A stretch of 64,000 nucleotides of DNA from Dryas octopetala (GCA_963921425.1 OY992834.1:6448001-6512000), one strand, 5' to 3'; shown: positions 1 to 11,900, counted from the stretch's first letter. Numbers and translations are program-made. The notes: generated by a model not told the origin, from the sequence alone.

Positions 1-723
1 TCTCACTCCTAACAACTTCTTTCTTTATCCAAAAAAAAAAAATTGAATCTGTCACATAAATCAAGACTACTTGGGTTGAAATTTGAAAATAGATAAGGGA
101 AGACTAATAATAAGGACCATGCCATCTTCTCTTAATTCTGTTTCTACTTGACTTATAATATTTGTGCGCCGTTTGGCTTGGTAGCAGCAGGTTTCAAAAA
201 AATGGCTACATGTTTTCTCTGGAACCATATATTATTTTCAATTTATACGAAAGCAAATTGTTGCAAAATTTTGTCCTGTTTGATTGTGAGTACTCAACGA
301 ATTTACTTCCCTTCAAAACTATTTTTAATCCACAATTCATTCTAGCCTTGTTGTGGCCTTGGGGGGAGGTAGAGTCAGACACAAAGCAGCTCTTTATGGC
401 TTGCGAGGACAGCCCTGGAATCAGCAGTGTTGAACAAACTGGGATTGACCTCTTCCAAAATATGTGCAACTTAAATCAAAATGGGGCAAAAATATTAAAT
501 CAGTAATGATAAACAAATTGACATGGTGTGCAGACCACACTAATCATTTATCCATAGCAAATAACCCAAAACTTAATTATTTCTTTATCCAAAAACACGA
601 AACTGGTGTCTCATGAATCAAAAAAACAGGTATGAGTACCCACATAGGCTCATCCCAATACATGTTTTGTATAACATAATTCAGCCATCAAGAGCAAAAC
701 TTCCCAGAACTCGCATCAAATGA
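1..723. other. Downstream flank of the TMEM70-like gene; no gene seen
   Basis: The part next to 723 (about 640-723) is probably the 3' UTR of the minus-strand gene that ends at 724. In the rest, open frames up to 114 codons exist on both strands, but they lack convincing starts, splice context or recognisable motifs, so I do not call a gene. No repeat or RNA is apparent. Confidence 0.5.
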
Positions 724-1510
724 TCACAAGTTCTTAAAAGCCGATTCACGAGTTGCTTTCTGTGGGGTCAGCCTTGCTAACAAAGCCTTGTTATGACAAT
801 GATCAGCATCAACGAAGTAAAAGCTTCCATTGGCCTTGAAAGTCACAAAAGGTCTATTGGTTTCTGGTGGCCGGATATCAGCAAACTTAATAGTCCTTCG
901 GACGGACGTTGCCAGCCATGACAACATTTCCACCTCAAAACTGTCTGAACCAGGCTTCCACCTGAGCTTGTGAATGTATGGGGTCACGAACCAGTGAAGG
1001 GCAGCTGTGGTAGAAGCACTCAAGAATATCACTGAAGATGCCACAGCGCCCTTTATGATCACATTCATGTCAGGAGATGTCATGAAGGTTATTACAGGGC
1101 CTAAGGATACAGAAAGGCAGCAGGTTGAAAGCGAGAGAAGTTTCACTTTCTTAATAGTAGATGAGATTGGACCATAGTAAACAACCCCAGAGTCTTTCTC
1201 ATCCTCCCCAGCTTCGGCCCCTCTACGTGGTCCAATGCTGATTTTGCCATCATCTTCTTTTATTGTGGCATGAGAAGCCCATCTTTTCTGAAAAGCATTT
1301 ATCTCGGCACCAGAGTTGAAACTGGGTTTGGTGTTCAGGCCAAGTGCCCATGCTCCAGACCTACAAGGTTGACACCCTGAAACAGAAGATTTTACTACCA
1401 AGAGTAGTGACAAATACAACTATTAGGGGGGAAAAGTAGATGGAACATGGAACTTTGTATAGCAAATAATTCAGAACAAAAGAGTTACAAAAATATTATA
1501 ATCGTAAAAC

Positions 1511-1555
<45 letters not shown>

Positions 1556-2631
1556 AAGAGATTTACAGGTAAACACAAGTTTGAAGACAATGCAAATTAC
1601 TGAAAAAATGACATCGGAATCTCATGGGGGTTGAACTTTGACCTAGCTTCTATAACGACCACAGATGTTACAGTTTTAGCATATCAAATACAATTTCATT
1701 ATGCAATAATGGATGCTAGTTTCTTCTTCTTTTTTTTTTTACAGGTTTGTTGATGGTAACAGAGTACAACCATAACAATCCACAAGTTTCATTTAAAAGA
1801 GAAAACGGTAGCATAATAACAACAGTGACCACAGCATGGAACCCTGCTTGCATCATGGTCAAGGACATATCAAAGCCTAAGTAGCATGCTGATAAAAGAG
1901 GAGAAAAAGGTTTGAAGCAAACTGAAGATTGCTGCTAGAATTAAGCCAAAGGACATATCCTACAGTTGACCATATCCAAAACAGTTTGCTATCAATTATA
2001 CGCTCCAAACTAGTAATGCTCTGAATATCAAAATGGCCTGATTCTAGCCCAACCAAATGGCCCAATTGCCAGAAAACAATCTCCTCGAAGGAAAAAACAA
2101 TGAAACACTTTGGTTTTGGAAAAAGGGTTTCCAAGAATAATAGCAAAGCACAGTCTGGGTGCAAAGAAGATGATTTTCACAACATAATTTACAATATATA
2201 AAGGACTGATGAAAGGCTGAAAGAGAAAAAAAGGCACATCTTTTCGCCATATTGAATTTTCCCAAGCCAGAAGCTAAGCCAAAGGTGTCTAATTATTCAA
2301 CAAAGTATAAGATCCAGACAATGGTCTCTGCGCAAAAATTATTAAAATGAAATAATAAAAAAAGGGATAAAATTGAGCTTGTTGTGATTCTTGTGAAGTG
2401 GTCAATTGGGTAGTGAATTTACTGCGGAGTTTCTATATTCTGATCACTTAAAAATGAAAAATGTAAATGAGAGAGAGAGAGAGAGAGAGAGATCTTAAAC
2501 CCTAATAGATGAATAAATTGAAAAAATAATGGGAAAGCAAGGAATGTTGAAGAACCTGAAACGAAGTTAGAGGATGCTGCGAGCTGTTTGGAGTGTGATC
2601 GCAGCAGGTGAAGGAGAGCCGTTCTTGCCAT
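724..2631 (-). CDS. TMEM70-like mitochondrial membrane protein
   Basis: Two coding exons on the minus strand, 2631-2556 and 1376-724, encode 242 aa. The donor follows the Val-Ser codons of exon 1 (CAG/GTTCTT) and the acceptor is TTTCAG/GGTGTC; the phase closes on a Gly codon. The first 26 residues are Arg/Ser/Leu rich without acids, as in a mitochondrial presequence. After an acidic-basic linker the motif VYYGPIS leads into two hydrophobic segments at about residues 104-124 and 129-155, then a soluble tail with RWKPGSDSFE and RPFVTF. This layout is that of plant homologues of TMEM70, an inner-membrane factor that in animals helps assemble ATP synthase and complex I; the plant role is inferred. 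The start at 2631 is the first ATG that gives the presequence. The 1.18-kb intron carries a GA microsatellite at 1514-1552. Confidence 0.85.
1514..1552. repeat. (GA)n microsatellite
   Basis: About 19 uninterrupted GA dinucleotides lie inside the single intron of the TMEM70-like gene. A second, shorter GA tract lies at 2469-2492 in the same intron near the donor. Confidence 0.95.
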
Positions 2632-2801
2632 TTTTGCTCCACTTCTCTCCACTCTGATTCTGAGTTCTGAGCTACAGAGACTCACCAATTTTCAGGGTTT
2701 AACATTCCTTGGACAAAGAAAGTCGGTCCCCTCAAAAAAAAACAAACTTTGAAAAAATTATTATGTATATATAAAATTACGTAAAACTCTTAAATATCAT
2801 C

Positions 2802-2873
2802 GGGCATTTGGTCTAGTGGTATGATTCTCGCTTAGGGTGCGAGAGGTCCCGAGTTCAATTCTCGGAATGCCCC
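2802..2873 (+). tRNA. tRNA-Pro (anticodon AGG)
   Basis: A 72-nt cloverleaf folds by eye. The acceptor stem pairs GGGCATT (2802-2808) with AATGCCC (2866-2872), with discriminator C2873. The anticodon stem CTCGC/GCGAG (2827-2831/2839-2843) encloses the loop TTAGGGT with AGG at 2834-2836, which reads CCU proline codons. The T arm contains the canonical GTTCAAT box B region, and the A box fits the TGGTCTAGTGG type of plant tRNA-Pro. No CCA is encoded, as expected for a nuclear gene, and a T-rich run downstream (from 2874) can terminate Pol III. There is no intron. It lies 170 bp from the divergent start codon of the TMEM70-like gene. Confidence 0.96.
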
Positions 2874-3208
2874 TTTCTTTTTCCCTTTCCGGCTTTCTTT
2901 TTTCCTCTTACACCCACCATTTTTCTTCACGCACCCACCATTTTTCTTTTAGAATACTCCCAGTCTTCTAGACAGCCCCTACTCTGTCCTCTCTGTTTTC
3001 GCGCGTTTAATCTTTATCTGCTTAGTCAGTCACACAGTCAACTGACTCAACTTTGCCTCTGTTTTGTTTAATCAAATTTTCAACGAAAAAAAAACAAAAT
3101 TTCAACGACCACTTCAAATCGATCCAGAAGCTTGACTGCTTGAGAACCAACGCCAACGCCACCACCCTCCATTTCTAGAAGCGCTATCACTTTTAATTTT
3201 TTACTCCA

Positions 3209-3215
3209 TATATAA
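3209..3215 (+). promoter_or_regulatory. TATA box of the first FFEF/FCGK paralogue
   Basis: TATATAA in the context CCATATATAACCC lies 94 bp before the ATG at 3303. The paralogue at 7071 has the same core in the same context at almost the same distance (6974-6980, 97 bp), so the core promoter appears to have been duplicated with the gene. Confidence 0.7.
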
Positions 3216-3302
3216 CCCTTTAGCCCAATAACAAACACCGACAACAACAACATCACCATCTCCACTACTACTTGCCCATTTCGTCTTCTACTCACATCAG
3301 CA

Positions 3303-3986
3303 ATGGAAGACACCCCCACCACCATTTACAACCTCCAATTACAAGACCCAGTTCAAGAATATGAAGACCCAGAAGAAGATCAAGAAGATGCACTTTCTCT
3401 CTGTGATCTCCCACTTCACAATGACACTGACCAACAACAAAACCCAACCTCTCCTTCTGACCCATCAGACTTTTTCGAATTCTCCACAGACCCAAATGGG
3501 TATTCACCCATTGACACCGTTCTTTTCTGCGGAAAATCCATCCCTTACGCAGAACCCATTTCCATTCCGACCCGAAAGCCTCAAATCAACGACCCATTTT
3601 GCTCCAGATCCGAATCTTTGAGATTTTCACACACCTCCAATTCTCACTCGCATTTCTTACCAGCTCGTTCCGACTCTCTCCGGTCACCGGCAACCGGGAA
3701 CTGCCGGTCGCCGTCGAGCAATTCGCGGAAGCACAAGGCGCTGATAGGGTTGGTGAAGTACCACCAGCCGGAGATGGAGCTGAGTGACATAAGGAAGCGG
3801 CAGAGTCGGCGTGCTCCGGTACCGATGTTTCCAGTGAACGGTGGGGAGCAACCGGTTGTAGCCGGTGGAAGGAGTGGAGGGAAAGGGCATTGGGGTCTGA
3901 TGACTCTGATGAGACCGCTGAGGTGTCGGTCACACTTCATTAGCGCGTTGGCTAAGGCGGCTCTTGGTTGTATTCCACGCGTGTGA
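3303..3986 (+). CDS. Plant-specific FFEF/FCGK protein, possibly MAKR-like, copy 1
   Basis: An intronless 227-aa protein. It starts MEDTP, has an acidic N-terminal third, then the motif DFFEFSTDP at residues 57-65 followed by TVLFCGKSIP at about 72-81. The middle is rich in Ser and Arg and includes the basic stretch ELSDIRKRQSRR. The C-terminus has a conserved RCRSHFISALAKAALGCIP block. An FEF motif followed by a FxGK motif and Ser/Arg-rich tracts recalls the membrane-associated kinase regulator (MAKR) group and small relatives annotated that way in Arabidopsis. I do not know of a tested function for this exact subgroup. The start fits because the second copy shares MEDT at its first codon. 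Tandem paralogue of the gene at 7071. Confidence 0.82.
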   Translation: MEDTPTTIYNLQLQDPVQEYEDPEEDQEDALSLCDLPLHNDTDQQQNPTSPSDPSDFFEFSTDPNGYSPIDTVLFCGKSIPYAEPISIPTRKPQINDPFCSRSESLRFSHTSNSHSHFLPARSDSLRSPATGNCRSPSSNSRKHKALIGLVKYHQPEMELSDIRKRQSRRAPVPMFPVNGGEQPVVAGGRSGGKGHWGLMTLMRPLRCRSHFISALAKAALGCIPRV

Positions 3987-4382
3987 GATTGGTGGGTTGA
4001 GACGTGGGTTGTTGCGACTGGGTTAAGTGGAGTATTGGACTTGGAGGATAATTTGTTTTATTTTTTGTGTTCTGGCTTCGTCATGTACATAACTAATTTT
4101 ATTAGTATACAATTTTTTTAATATCATTTGGTGCCATTTGATATTTCAAAGTACCCATATTTATTTTTTAAAGTTTCTTCACTAAAAGATGTCAATGTGT
4201 AAATTATACTCTAAACTTTATTTATTACCAACAATTAAAATATTAACATATATATATATATATTTGTAACTCCAATATTAATATTCATTTTTTTATGAAT
4301 TTAGTCCAACACAAGGGATCAAACTATAATTTAGCTGGATGATTCAAAATTAATTTACAAGAGCCCCAACTAATACTATATA

Positions 4383-4573
4383 CAATAATGCTAGTTGTCC
4401 CACATTTTTTTTCCCACATTTGTATCCCACCTGATGTGTCATTATTTTACTGGATATGTATTTCTTTTTTCTTTTTTAGGTTTTATTTTTTAATTTGTAG
4501 TGTCCAATGTATGAATGCCATGTAAAATGGTATGAAATTGTGGTATAAAAATGTGGTAAGTGTAGCATTACTG
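4383..4573. mobile_element. 191-bp MITE with 9-bp target duplication (Mutator-like)
   Basis: The left end begins CAATAATGCTAG and the right end is the near-complement AGCATTACTG. Similarity between the ends runs inward about 28 bp (…CCACATTTTT against AAAAATGTGG…) with a few mismatches. The element is flanked exactly by TACTATATA at 4374-4382 and again at 4574-4582. A 9-bp duplication is the hallmark of Mutator-like transposition. It has no coding capacity. Confidence 0.85.
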
Positions 4574-6729
4574 TACTATATATTCTTCATTCAACCAAAT
4601 TGCATTTGCTTGAATCCAAATCTACAAAGAAAATAAAGAGGGAGGGTTTATTGATTTATTAGTAAAGCATTTACTCCCACATCCGCAGTTTTGATTCTCA
4701 CTCCCCTCCTTTTCTTAAAGAGAGATTCTCTACAATTCATGTTCATACAGATACAAAAGCAATGTATAAGCTATGCTTAATACATGGGCAGACCTATAGA
4801 GGAGCCCGTGAAGGCAATTGGCCTCACTCATTCTTTGCCACAGCCATGAGCTTCCCCCAACAGCATAACAATTTGTTTGAGGGTTGAGGCAAAGTGTTTG
4901 ACAAAAATGTCTCAAACGAAGGCTAATAGGGGCAACCTGGCAAGTTGCAGGGAAAAACACGCGTGACTCTAATTCTCTAAACACTAAAATTTTGGTAACT
5001 TAAAGAATCAGAGCATTGGGTTAGAAAAAAGATGTTTTGGCTAGTGAAGGGGAGATGATGAAGAAGACTAGTGAGCATAAGAGAAGGCAAATGGAAGTGA
5101 TGGTTGATGAAGTAATCTTTGGGTATAGGTGGTTGCTGATTGTTGTTTTATATATTCTTATCCTCATTCATGTTGGCTGTGAGGTTGGAGAAAGAAATAG
5201 TGTGAGGTTGAAGAAAGAAACAGTGAATAAAGAGTTTGATTGAGGGAAGAAGACAAAGTGTGAAGTTAATAAAATTGTATTTTTTTCATTTTCTATTTTT
5301 TTAAATGAATTAACTATGTTTAAGTTTGTGATAAAATACCTCACTATATTGCATAAAGTGAGGTACAAATTAAGCAATATATAGATGTCACAAAACAACA
5401 TAGGGGATAGGGTGGAGACAAATATAGATCTAAACTTCGGAAAAAAAAAAAAGTCTTCTAAATATTGTAAAACTAAACATTTTTAAGTGTGCATGTTTTA
5501 AATTTTCAATTTCGAAATATTAGTGTCTATTGTCACGCCCTCAAGAAGAACAATTTATGGGTCCGTCACTGGCTTGATAAATTATACATGATATCATGAA
5601 AAATAAAATAAAATAAAATTAAAGAAAATGATACCTTGCCAATACGGTTTTGAATGGAATGTCAAAAAATAGATTGTTTATTATAGGACCACAATCCCAC
5701 ATGGCGAGTGACCTCTATCAACATGGTACTTACTTTTTTTAAAATGAAGATGCCTTTACTAATGAATGTCTCTTTATATACACGAAAAATTATATATTGT
5801 TAAAATTTTAATTTAAATCATTACTCAAGAGAATTCTTATTTAATGGCTAATCTCAACTTGTCTTGGATCTAGCTTGCTCGATCAATTTCTTCAATAGTG
5901 ATAGCAAAAACCTATAACCTATAGGGTTTACTTTATTTACTACACACATATATATGTAGATATATATAGTCTTTTTCTAGGGCGAACGACAATTTTTTAT
6001 TTATGAATTTTCAGCACCGAGTGCTTGGCAGTGCTATTTTCTTCTTCTTCCGAGTGTTGGGTACTTGTTTGTTGGTTTTATATTAAGTTTAAATTCCGGA
6101 TAACATGTAACCTCCACAAATCTCATTATATACTTTATGAGAGTATGAGGTGAACCGTCAGAAAAGTATCTTAAAAGATGGCAAAGAAAGCGATGCCGAA
6201 TGCTTGTTACAGTGCTCGGTTGTTATAAAAAATGAACTACTGAATGGTCGGCGACGAGAATTTGCAAAAAAAAAAAAAATTACAGATGTGTCCGCCCAAA
6301 AGAAAAATTGTATATATATATATATCTATGTATGCATTGCACATGATATAAAGATTTATCTAGTTTGGACTCACACATAATATTAGGTCTAGAACATGTT
6401 CACGGAATGACTAATCTCAATACAACAGCATTCAAATTGATATGGGATTCCTAGTAATGCTCGATCAATAGGTTATGCTAGAGAGATCAGATGGTATTAG
6501 TGAACTATCTTGTGAGCTAAATAAAGATCATGGCTGTATCAATTATTACGAGTAATTATTAATTAACACATCACTTGAAATATAATTGATTAATTAATGT
6601 GATCCTCGGGCATTATTAATATATTATTCAATTTTTTGCAGCAAACCAAATTGCAATATGCCGTTATTACCGGTAAAAAGAAAAGACCAATTTTCCCGGG
6701 TGATTGAGCACTTCTCTTCTAGTAGCTCA

Positions 6730-6750
6730 TGAGTCATGACTCATGACTCA
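6730..6750. promoter_or_regulatory. Three abutting TGASTCA heptamers (bZIP/GCN4-like sites)
   Basis: TGAGTCA (6730-6736), TGACTCA (6737-6743) and TGACTCA (6744-6750) follow each other with no spacer. The first two form a palindrome. TGASTCA is the classic GCN4/AP-1-like bZIP site, found in plant promoters as the GCN4 motif. The cluster lies about 225 bp upstream of the TATA box of the gene at 7071. Regulation of that gene is inferred only from position. Confidence 0.5.
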
Positions 6751-6884
6751 CCCTATATATTTTCCCTCGTTTCCAGATGCCTTAGCACCAACGCAACGCT
6801 CCTACTTCTAGAAAGCCTACTAATTACTTTTATTTTTTTGGGTCAACATAAAGCCTACACTAATTAACCTGCTTAATAAGGAAC

Positions 6885-6898
<14 letters not shown>

Positions 6899-6940
<42 letters not shown>
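6899..6940. repeat. (CT)n(CA)n compound microsatellite
   Basis: About 12 CT units run directly into about 9 CA units, just upstream of the TATA box at 6974. CT-rich tracts near plant promoters are common and length-variable. Confidence 0.95.
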
Positions 6941-6973
6941 TTTTCGGAGCCTACCAATTCAAACTCCAACCCA

Positions 6974-6980
6974 TATATAA
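6974..6980 (+). promoter_or_regulatory. TATA box of the second FFEF/FCGK paralogue
   Basis: TATATAA in the context CCCATATATAAACCC lies 97 bp before the ATG at 7071. It matches the context of the first copy. Confidence 0.72.
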
Positions 6981-7070
6981 ACCCACTCCCTCCTTACATT
7001 CTCACCACCTCATCTCACTCCTCTCACAACCTTTGACTTTCCCTACCCAACTCCCTCAACCATCAACAAA

Positions 7071-7823
7071 ATGGAAGACACCAACAACAACAACAACTAC
7101 GACGATCTTTACGACGTCGTAGAAGAAGACACCCTCTCCTTCTGCAACTTCTACAACGACGACGACGAGTACGACAATTACTCCTCCCCTCGCAAATACC
7201 CAGACACCCCAGACAGCTTCTTCGAGTTCCTCATCGACCCAGATCTCGACTCCCAAGAACTGGGTCCCACCGCCACCATCGTCTTCTGCGGCAAAACCCT
7301 CAGCAACAATCCCCCAACAAAGCAGCCCAAATTGGTCCAGAGGGACCCACGAAACGGCCTCTTCCTCTTCAAAACCAACTCCTTCAAAAAATCCCACAGC
7401 TTCCGATCGGACCACCCGTCAGCCAAATTAGCTTCCTTCTCCAAAACGACCCGGTCCAACTCGCTCCGGTTCCGGACCGCCTCCAAGCCGTCAGCAGTCT
7501 CACCGGCCACTGCCGGTTGCCGGTACCAGACCAGCAAGTCCTCCCGAAAACACAAGATGGTCCTGATCGGATCGCTGTCGAAGCCTCAGCCGAGGATGGA
7601 GCTGAGCGACATCAAGAAGCGGCAGGGTCGCCTGCGGGCCCCGAAACCGCTCTTCCCGGTCGCCGAGGGAAGTGAATTGGCTGTCGACGGTGGTAGTGGT
7701 AGTGGGGGCCACAACCACCACCACTGGAGTCTACTTCGGCCGCTCAGGTGTAGGGCCCACCTCGTGAGCGCGTTGGTCAAGGCGTCGTTTGGTTGTATTC
7801 CCTCACCACGACCCGTCGTTTGA
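7071..7823 (+). CDS. Plant-specific FFEF/FCGK protein, possibly MAKR-like, copy 2
   Basis: An intronless 250-aa protein paralogous to the gene at 3303. After an Asn/Asp-rich start, DSFFEFLIDP lies at about residues 48-57 and TIVFCGKTL at about 69-77. Then come a basic Ser-rich region, MELSDIKKRQGR (the copy-1 block with one Lys/Arg change) and a C-terminal RCRAHLVSALVKASFGCIP. The two copies are 3.1 kb apart in the same orientation with the same motif order, so they are a tandem duplication. The N-terminal and linker regions have diverged strongly while the motifs stayed. GC content is clearly higher than in the flanks. Function unknown; a membrane-kinase-regulator-like role is only a family guess. 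Confidence 0.85.
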   Translation: MEDTNNNNNYDDLYDVVEEDTLSFCNFYNDDDEYDNYSSPRKYPDTPDSFFEFLIDPDLDSQELGPTATIVFCGKTLSNNPPTKQPKLVQRDPRNGLFLFKTNSFKKSHSFRSDHPSAKLASFSKTTRSNSLRFRTASKPSAVSPATAGCRYQTSKSSRKHKMVLIGSLSKPQPRMELSDIKKRQGRLRAPKPLFPVAEGSELAVDGGSGSGGHNHHHWSLLRPLRCRAHLVSALVKASFGCIPSPRPVV

Positions 7824-8992
7824 TACAATGCCGCGTGGACTTGGAGGAAATTCTATTGTTTTATTATTATTGTATTTTGTTTTCTTGCTTCGTCCTTTAA
7901 ATTATTGATTTTTTTGCTTGGTCATGTATAGAAGGAGTTTTTTTTTTTTTTTTGTTAAATAAGATTGTAATCATTTACAATTGCTCTTTTTTTTTCTCCT
8001 TCTCTGGAGTGCCATGTTTTAATAATATATTTTATCTTTGAAAATTCGATCATAATACTTGTTTTATCTTTAAAAAATCAATTTCTTTATTAAAAAATAG
8101 CTTGGAGCATTCACCACTCTCTGGTGGTTTCATTGTTGAAGTCAAGTAAGCTGAAGTATCAAGAGCATTCAAAATTAGATGCCTACCTAATTCAACATAT
8201 ATCCAAAGTTACTCTTCAAGAAAAAAATTTCAATATAATACGGGGGTGGCTACCTTCTAGATTAGTAGGATAAATGGCAAGCTTTCTTTTATTGAAGAAG
8301 AATATATGGCAAGTCAATTTTGATACACGTTGAACACATAAATGAAGTTAAGTTAAGTTGAGTGCAATAAATAACAATAACACAACATTAATCAATATAG
8401 AAATAGCTTCAAGTAACATGAATATAGAAAGAGCTTCAAGTGAATGACATTTTACTTTAGGTCAAATAAGATACACATTGTTAGAGTTATTTCAAAATAT
8501 GATCATGTGATCTAAACATTCATTTTTTAATTTCACTTTTAAGAATCATTAGAAAAAATTAATCACATTAAAAAAAATACTTAACCATTTAATTATCATC
8601 ATAATAACTTTGATAGATAAACTTATCAATTATCAAAAATTTTCGTTATTTATTTATTTATTTTTGTTAAATGGAAATTATGGAACTTTAAATCTAAGAA
8701 TAAAAGTGAAAAAAAAGAAAAGAAAAAAAGAGAAACAACTTCTTTTACCATCAAAACAAACGAGGGTGGAAAACAAGCCGACGCCGTCGTAGGAGTTCTA
8801 GGTTGGCTTCGCAGCAAAAACCTTCGTACACACTGACACAGACTCTCTGCCCAAACCTAATTTCAGCTCCGTCGTCGTCTTCGCATCAAATTCTTGTTTT
8901 CTACGTACTGGTTTGTGTATTTACGGTTTAACCAGTTAATACTTACTTAGTAGCAAAACATCATCACCTTATATTTCAGTCTTGTGCATCAG
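7824..8992. other. Intergenic region and leader of the GTE gene
   Basis: About 1.2 kb. The part up to about 8700 is AT-rich with poly-T runs and short direct repeats (for example AGCTTCAAGT near 8406 and 8431), without a gene. The part from about 8760 is CG-rich leader-like sequence. A likely short 5'-UTR intron runs from 8911 (G/GTTTGT) to 8979 (TTTCAG), just before the start codon at 8993. Confidence 0.55.
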
Positions 8993-11900
8993 ATGGATCA
9001 AATGGAGGCGCCAGTTCTAGATGTCATACATGGCGGACCAGTAAATTCTACTGGCAATGGTGCAGAAACGGAGACCTTCAAGCATCGCGTTGATGACATT
9101 TTCGTGAAGGTTGATAAGGTATTCGGAACTAGTTGTGCTCTCGTTTTGGTTGATTTTGATCACGGTAGATAATGCATTCACATGTTTCATGATACCCATT
9201 TGTGATTTGTCTTCAATAATCACAAATTTACCAATTTCTGTTTAGTAATTGGGCTGGTCGATATGTAATTAGATATTTATGTGTTATGAAACTTAATGTA
9301 ATCATGCTGATTTTCAAGTTTGAAGAGTGATTGTGCAATTGTATTTGTTGGGTCTAACTTAAATTGTTACATTGTGTGATTGATCATGAGGTGGTTGTTT
9401 GTGGAGGTCTAGACATTTATGTAATATTGTTAATTAGTACCATCTTTTTGCTTGGTTTTTGCAGCTTGAGCAAAGAGTGAATGAGATAGAGCAGTTTTAC
9501 TTGACTACGAATAAAAAGCAGCTGAATGCATGTAAAGGTAGCTCAACTGGGAAGGATAAAGATAAGGAGAAACATATCCCAAGTATTAAGAAGCAGCAGC
9601 AAGATGCAGTGTCTAGGGAAGCAGCTGCTGCAAAGAGAATGCAAGAACTTATGCGCCAGTTTGGGACAATATTGCGTCAGGTAATCGACTCATTAGCCAT
9701 CTAGTTGTATTTTCTGTGTGCTGTATGCGTGCATGGTTCCACCTTGAGATCTCAACAATTGAAATCGCTGGCTCCCCCCTTGTATGAAAAATTTGTGTTT
9801 ATCAATTACTTTTAGCTTAAAAGTAACAGTGTGTGTGTGCACGGGTTCTTGTGTGACGTTTTGCATCAGTGAGTTTCAAGTTAATTTTCTGGTGTATATT
9901 TTGCCTTGGCCATCAGATTACACAACACAAGTGGGCATGGCCCTTTTTGCAACCTGTAGATGTAGAAGGTCTTGGTTTACACGACTATTATGAGGTAAAG
10001 TTCATTGCTTCATCAAATTTATATCTGATTGGTATAAGTATTAATTGTGTTATTCTGTGTAAAGGTGTTATGATGGATTTATTGTTGTTCCAAACTTCCA
10101 ATTACTCTCATTCGATTGAAACTATTGGTATTTACTGGTGAGTTCTGGAAGTAGTTAAACAAGCATGAGGCCTTAATACAATATTGGATGTGTTTGGCAT
10201 GGCAAGTCCCAGACAGAGTGTATTCATGCATTTTAAGTATCATGTCTAACAAAGAACTATGGGGTTGACTTTGATGATAGTCAAGTAAAAAATATTATCC
10301 GGGCCCCCTCATGTGATCAATGTCTTGGATGTTTTAGGGCAGCGCTATATTATAATGATTCAAATGTTGACTTTATATTGGGTCATAATAACTAACTGGA
10401 ATTATTGCCTGCATGTTGTGACTTTGTTATTAAAGATCCTATCTACTGACTTCTGGCAGCCTGTTGCTTAATTGCCTTGTTACTCCTTGTATCACATTTC
10501 CAGTGTGTTTTGCAATTTTAATTTTGCTTAACTTTATAGTTTGGATAGCCCTGAAAAAACAGAGACAAAATTAATTTTATCTCTCAATCCAAACTCACTG
10601 TTATTCTGTATATGTATATAAATAATCTGTTGTATGTTATGTTCTAGGTCATTGACAAGCCAATGGATTTCAGTACAATTAAAAATCAAATGGAAGCCAA
10701 GGATGGTACTGGATATAAAAACATTCGGGAGATATGTTCTGATGTGAGGTTAGTTTTCAAAAACGCGATGAAATATAATGATGAGAGAAGTGATGTTCAT
10801 GTTATGGCCAAAACTTTGCTGGCGAAATTTGAGGAGAAGTGGCTGCAGCTTCTTCCTAAAGTTACTGAAGAGGTATAGCCCAACATGATGTGCTCTTTCT
10901 TAGACCGATAGTCTCTATGATTTGGGGTTCAGTAATGTTGTTTGTTTGGTGGAAGACATGTATTAAAACATCTCGGCTAATTATATTTTGATGATTGATA
11001 ACTTCAAAGCAATATACTTTCAGGAAAAAAGGCTAGAAGAGGAGGAGGCAGAAGCACAGTTAAATATGCAGCTTGCTGAAGAGGCTGCTCGTGCCAAAAT
11101 GGCTAGAGATTTAAGTAACGAGGTGTGTTAGAAATTAACAACCTTCGTATGTGCATATGATTAATATTGAAAGGAAGCCTTATAGATTATTTCCAATTTA
11201 AAATCCACTACCTTATAATGGACTTTGTTTATAACTCATATGATGTCTTCTTTTCAGCTTTATGAGGTTGATGTGCATTTGGAAGAACTCCGAGAAATGG
11301 TTGTTCAGAAGTGCAGGTTGTTCAGTAACATATTATCTAAATATGTTATGTTTTATATTACATGTTGATCCAACAAAATCAAAATTTATTTCAAATATGG
11401 ATCTAGTGATGTGTGTATGCATGCTGCGGTCAAATGGTCTGTGGGGAGGGAAAGAGTGACTGTATGTTTTTGTGCATGAATGAGTTGCATGCGAATGACT
11501 CTGCAGCAACCTATCTAATTTTGTCAACGTTGTTTCAGAAAAATGTCAACTGAAGAGAAGAGAAATCTTGGGGTAGCCCTCACCAGATTGTCGCCTGAGG
11601 CTCTCAGCAAGGCATTGGAGATTGTTGCGCAAAATAATCCAGGTTTTCAAGCTACTGCTGAAGTGGTGGACGTTGACATCGACACTCAGGTCACCATTTA
11701 TATTTGATCATTGATTGCTGTGTAACTTCTCTTTTGTTCATACTTCATATTCTTTTACTGTATGCTTGGTAACAACTGGTTGTTGAGTGTATTCATATCT
11801 TTTGCAGACTGAATCTACCTTGTGGAGATTGAAGTTTTTTGTGAAGGATGCTTTAGAAGTTCAGGGCAAGAGTTCAGCAAGCATGGGTGGCAACAACAAT

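Larger units (their letters stand above)
3987..7070. other. Intergenic region between the tandem paralogues
   Basis: About 3.1 kb without a supported gene. It contains a 191-bp MITE (4383-4573), a triple bZIP-type heptamer (6730-6750), a CT/CA microsatellite in the leader of the next gene (6899-6940) and a cluster of the CGAGTGCT/GCTCGG motif near 6015-6260. A TGTCACGCCC at about 5533 resembles a plant LTR start, but I could not find a matching end. Short open frames (4730-4984, 5037-5243, 6150-6380) have no recognisable features. Confidence 0.6.

Noticed and set aside
148-506. Overlapping open frames of 65-114 codons near the window start
   Set aside because: Several begin at TTG or GTG, frames on both strands overlap, and no motif or splice context supports them.
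4730-4984. 84-codon minus-strand frame
   Set aside because: No recognisable domain, no promoter signal, and composition like the surrounding DNA.
7056-7415. Minus-strand Val/Glu-rich frame opposite paralogue 2
   Set aside because: Antisense shadow of the Asn/Asp-rich coding sequence at 7071-7823.
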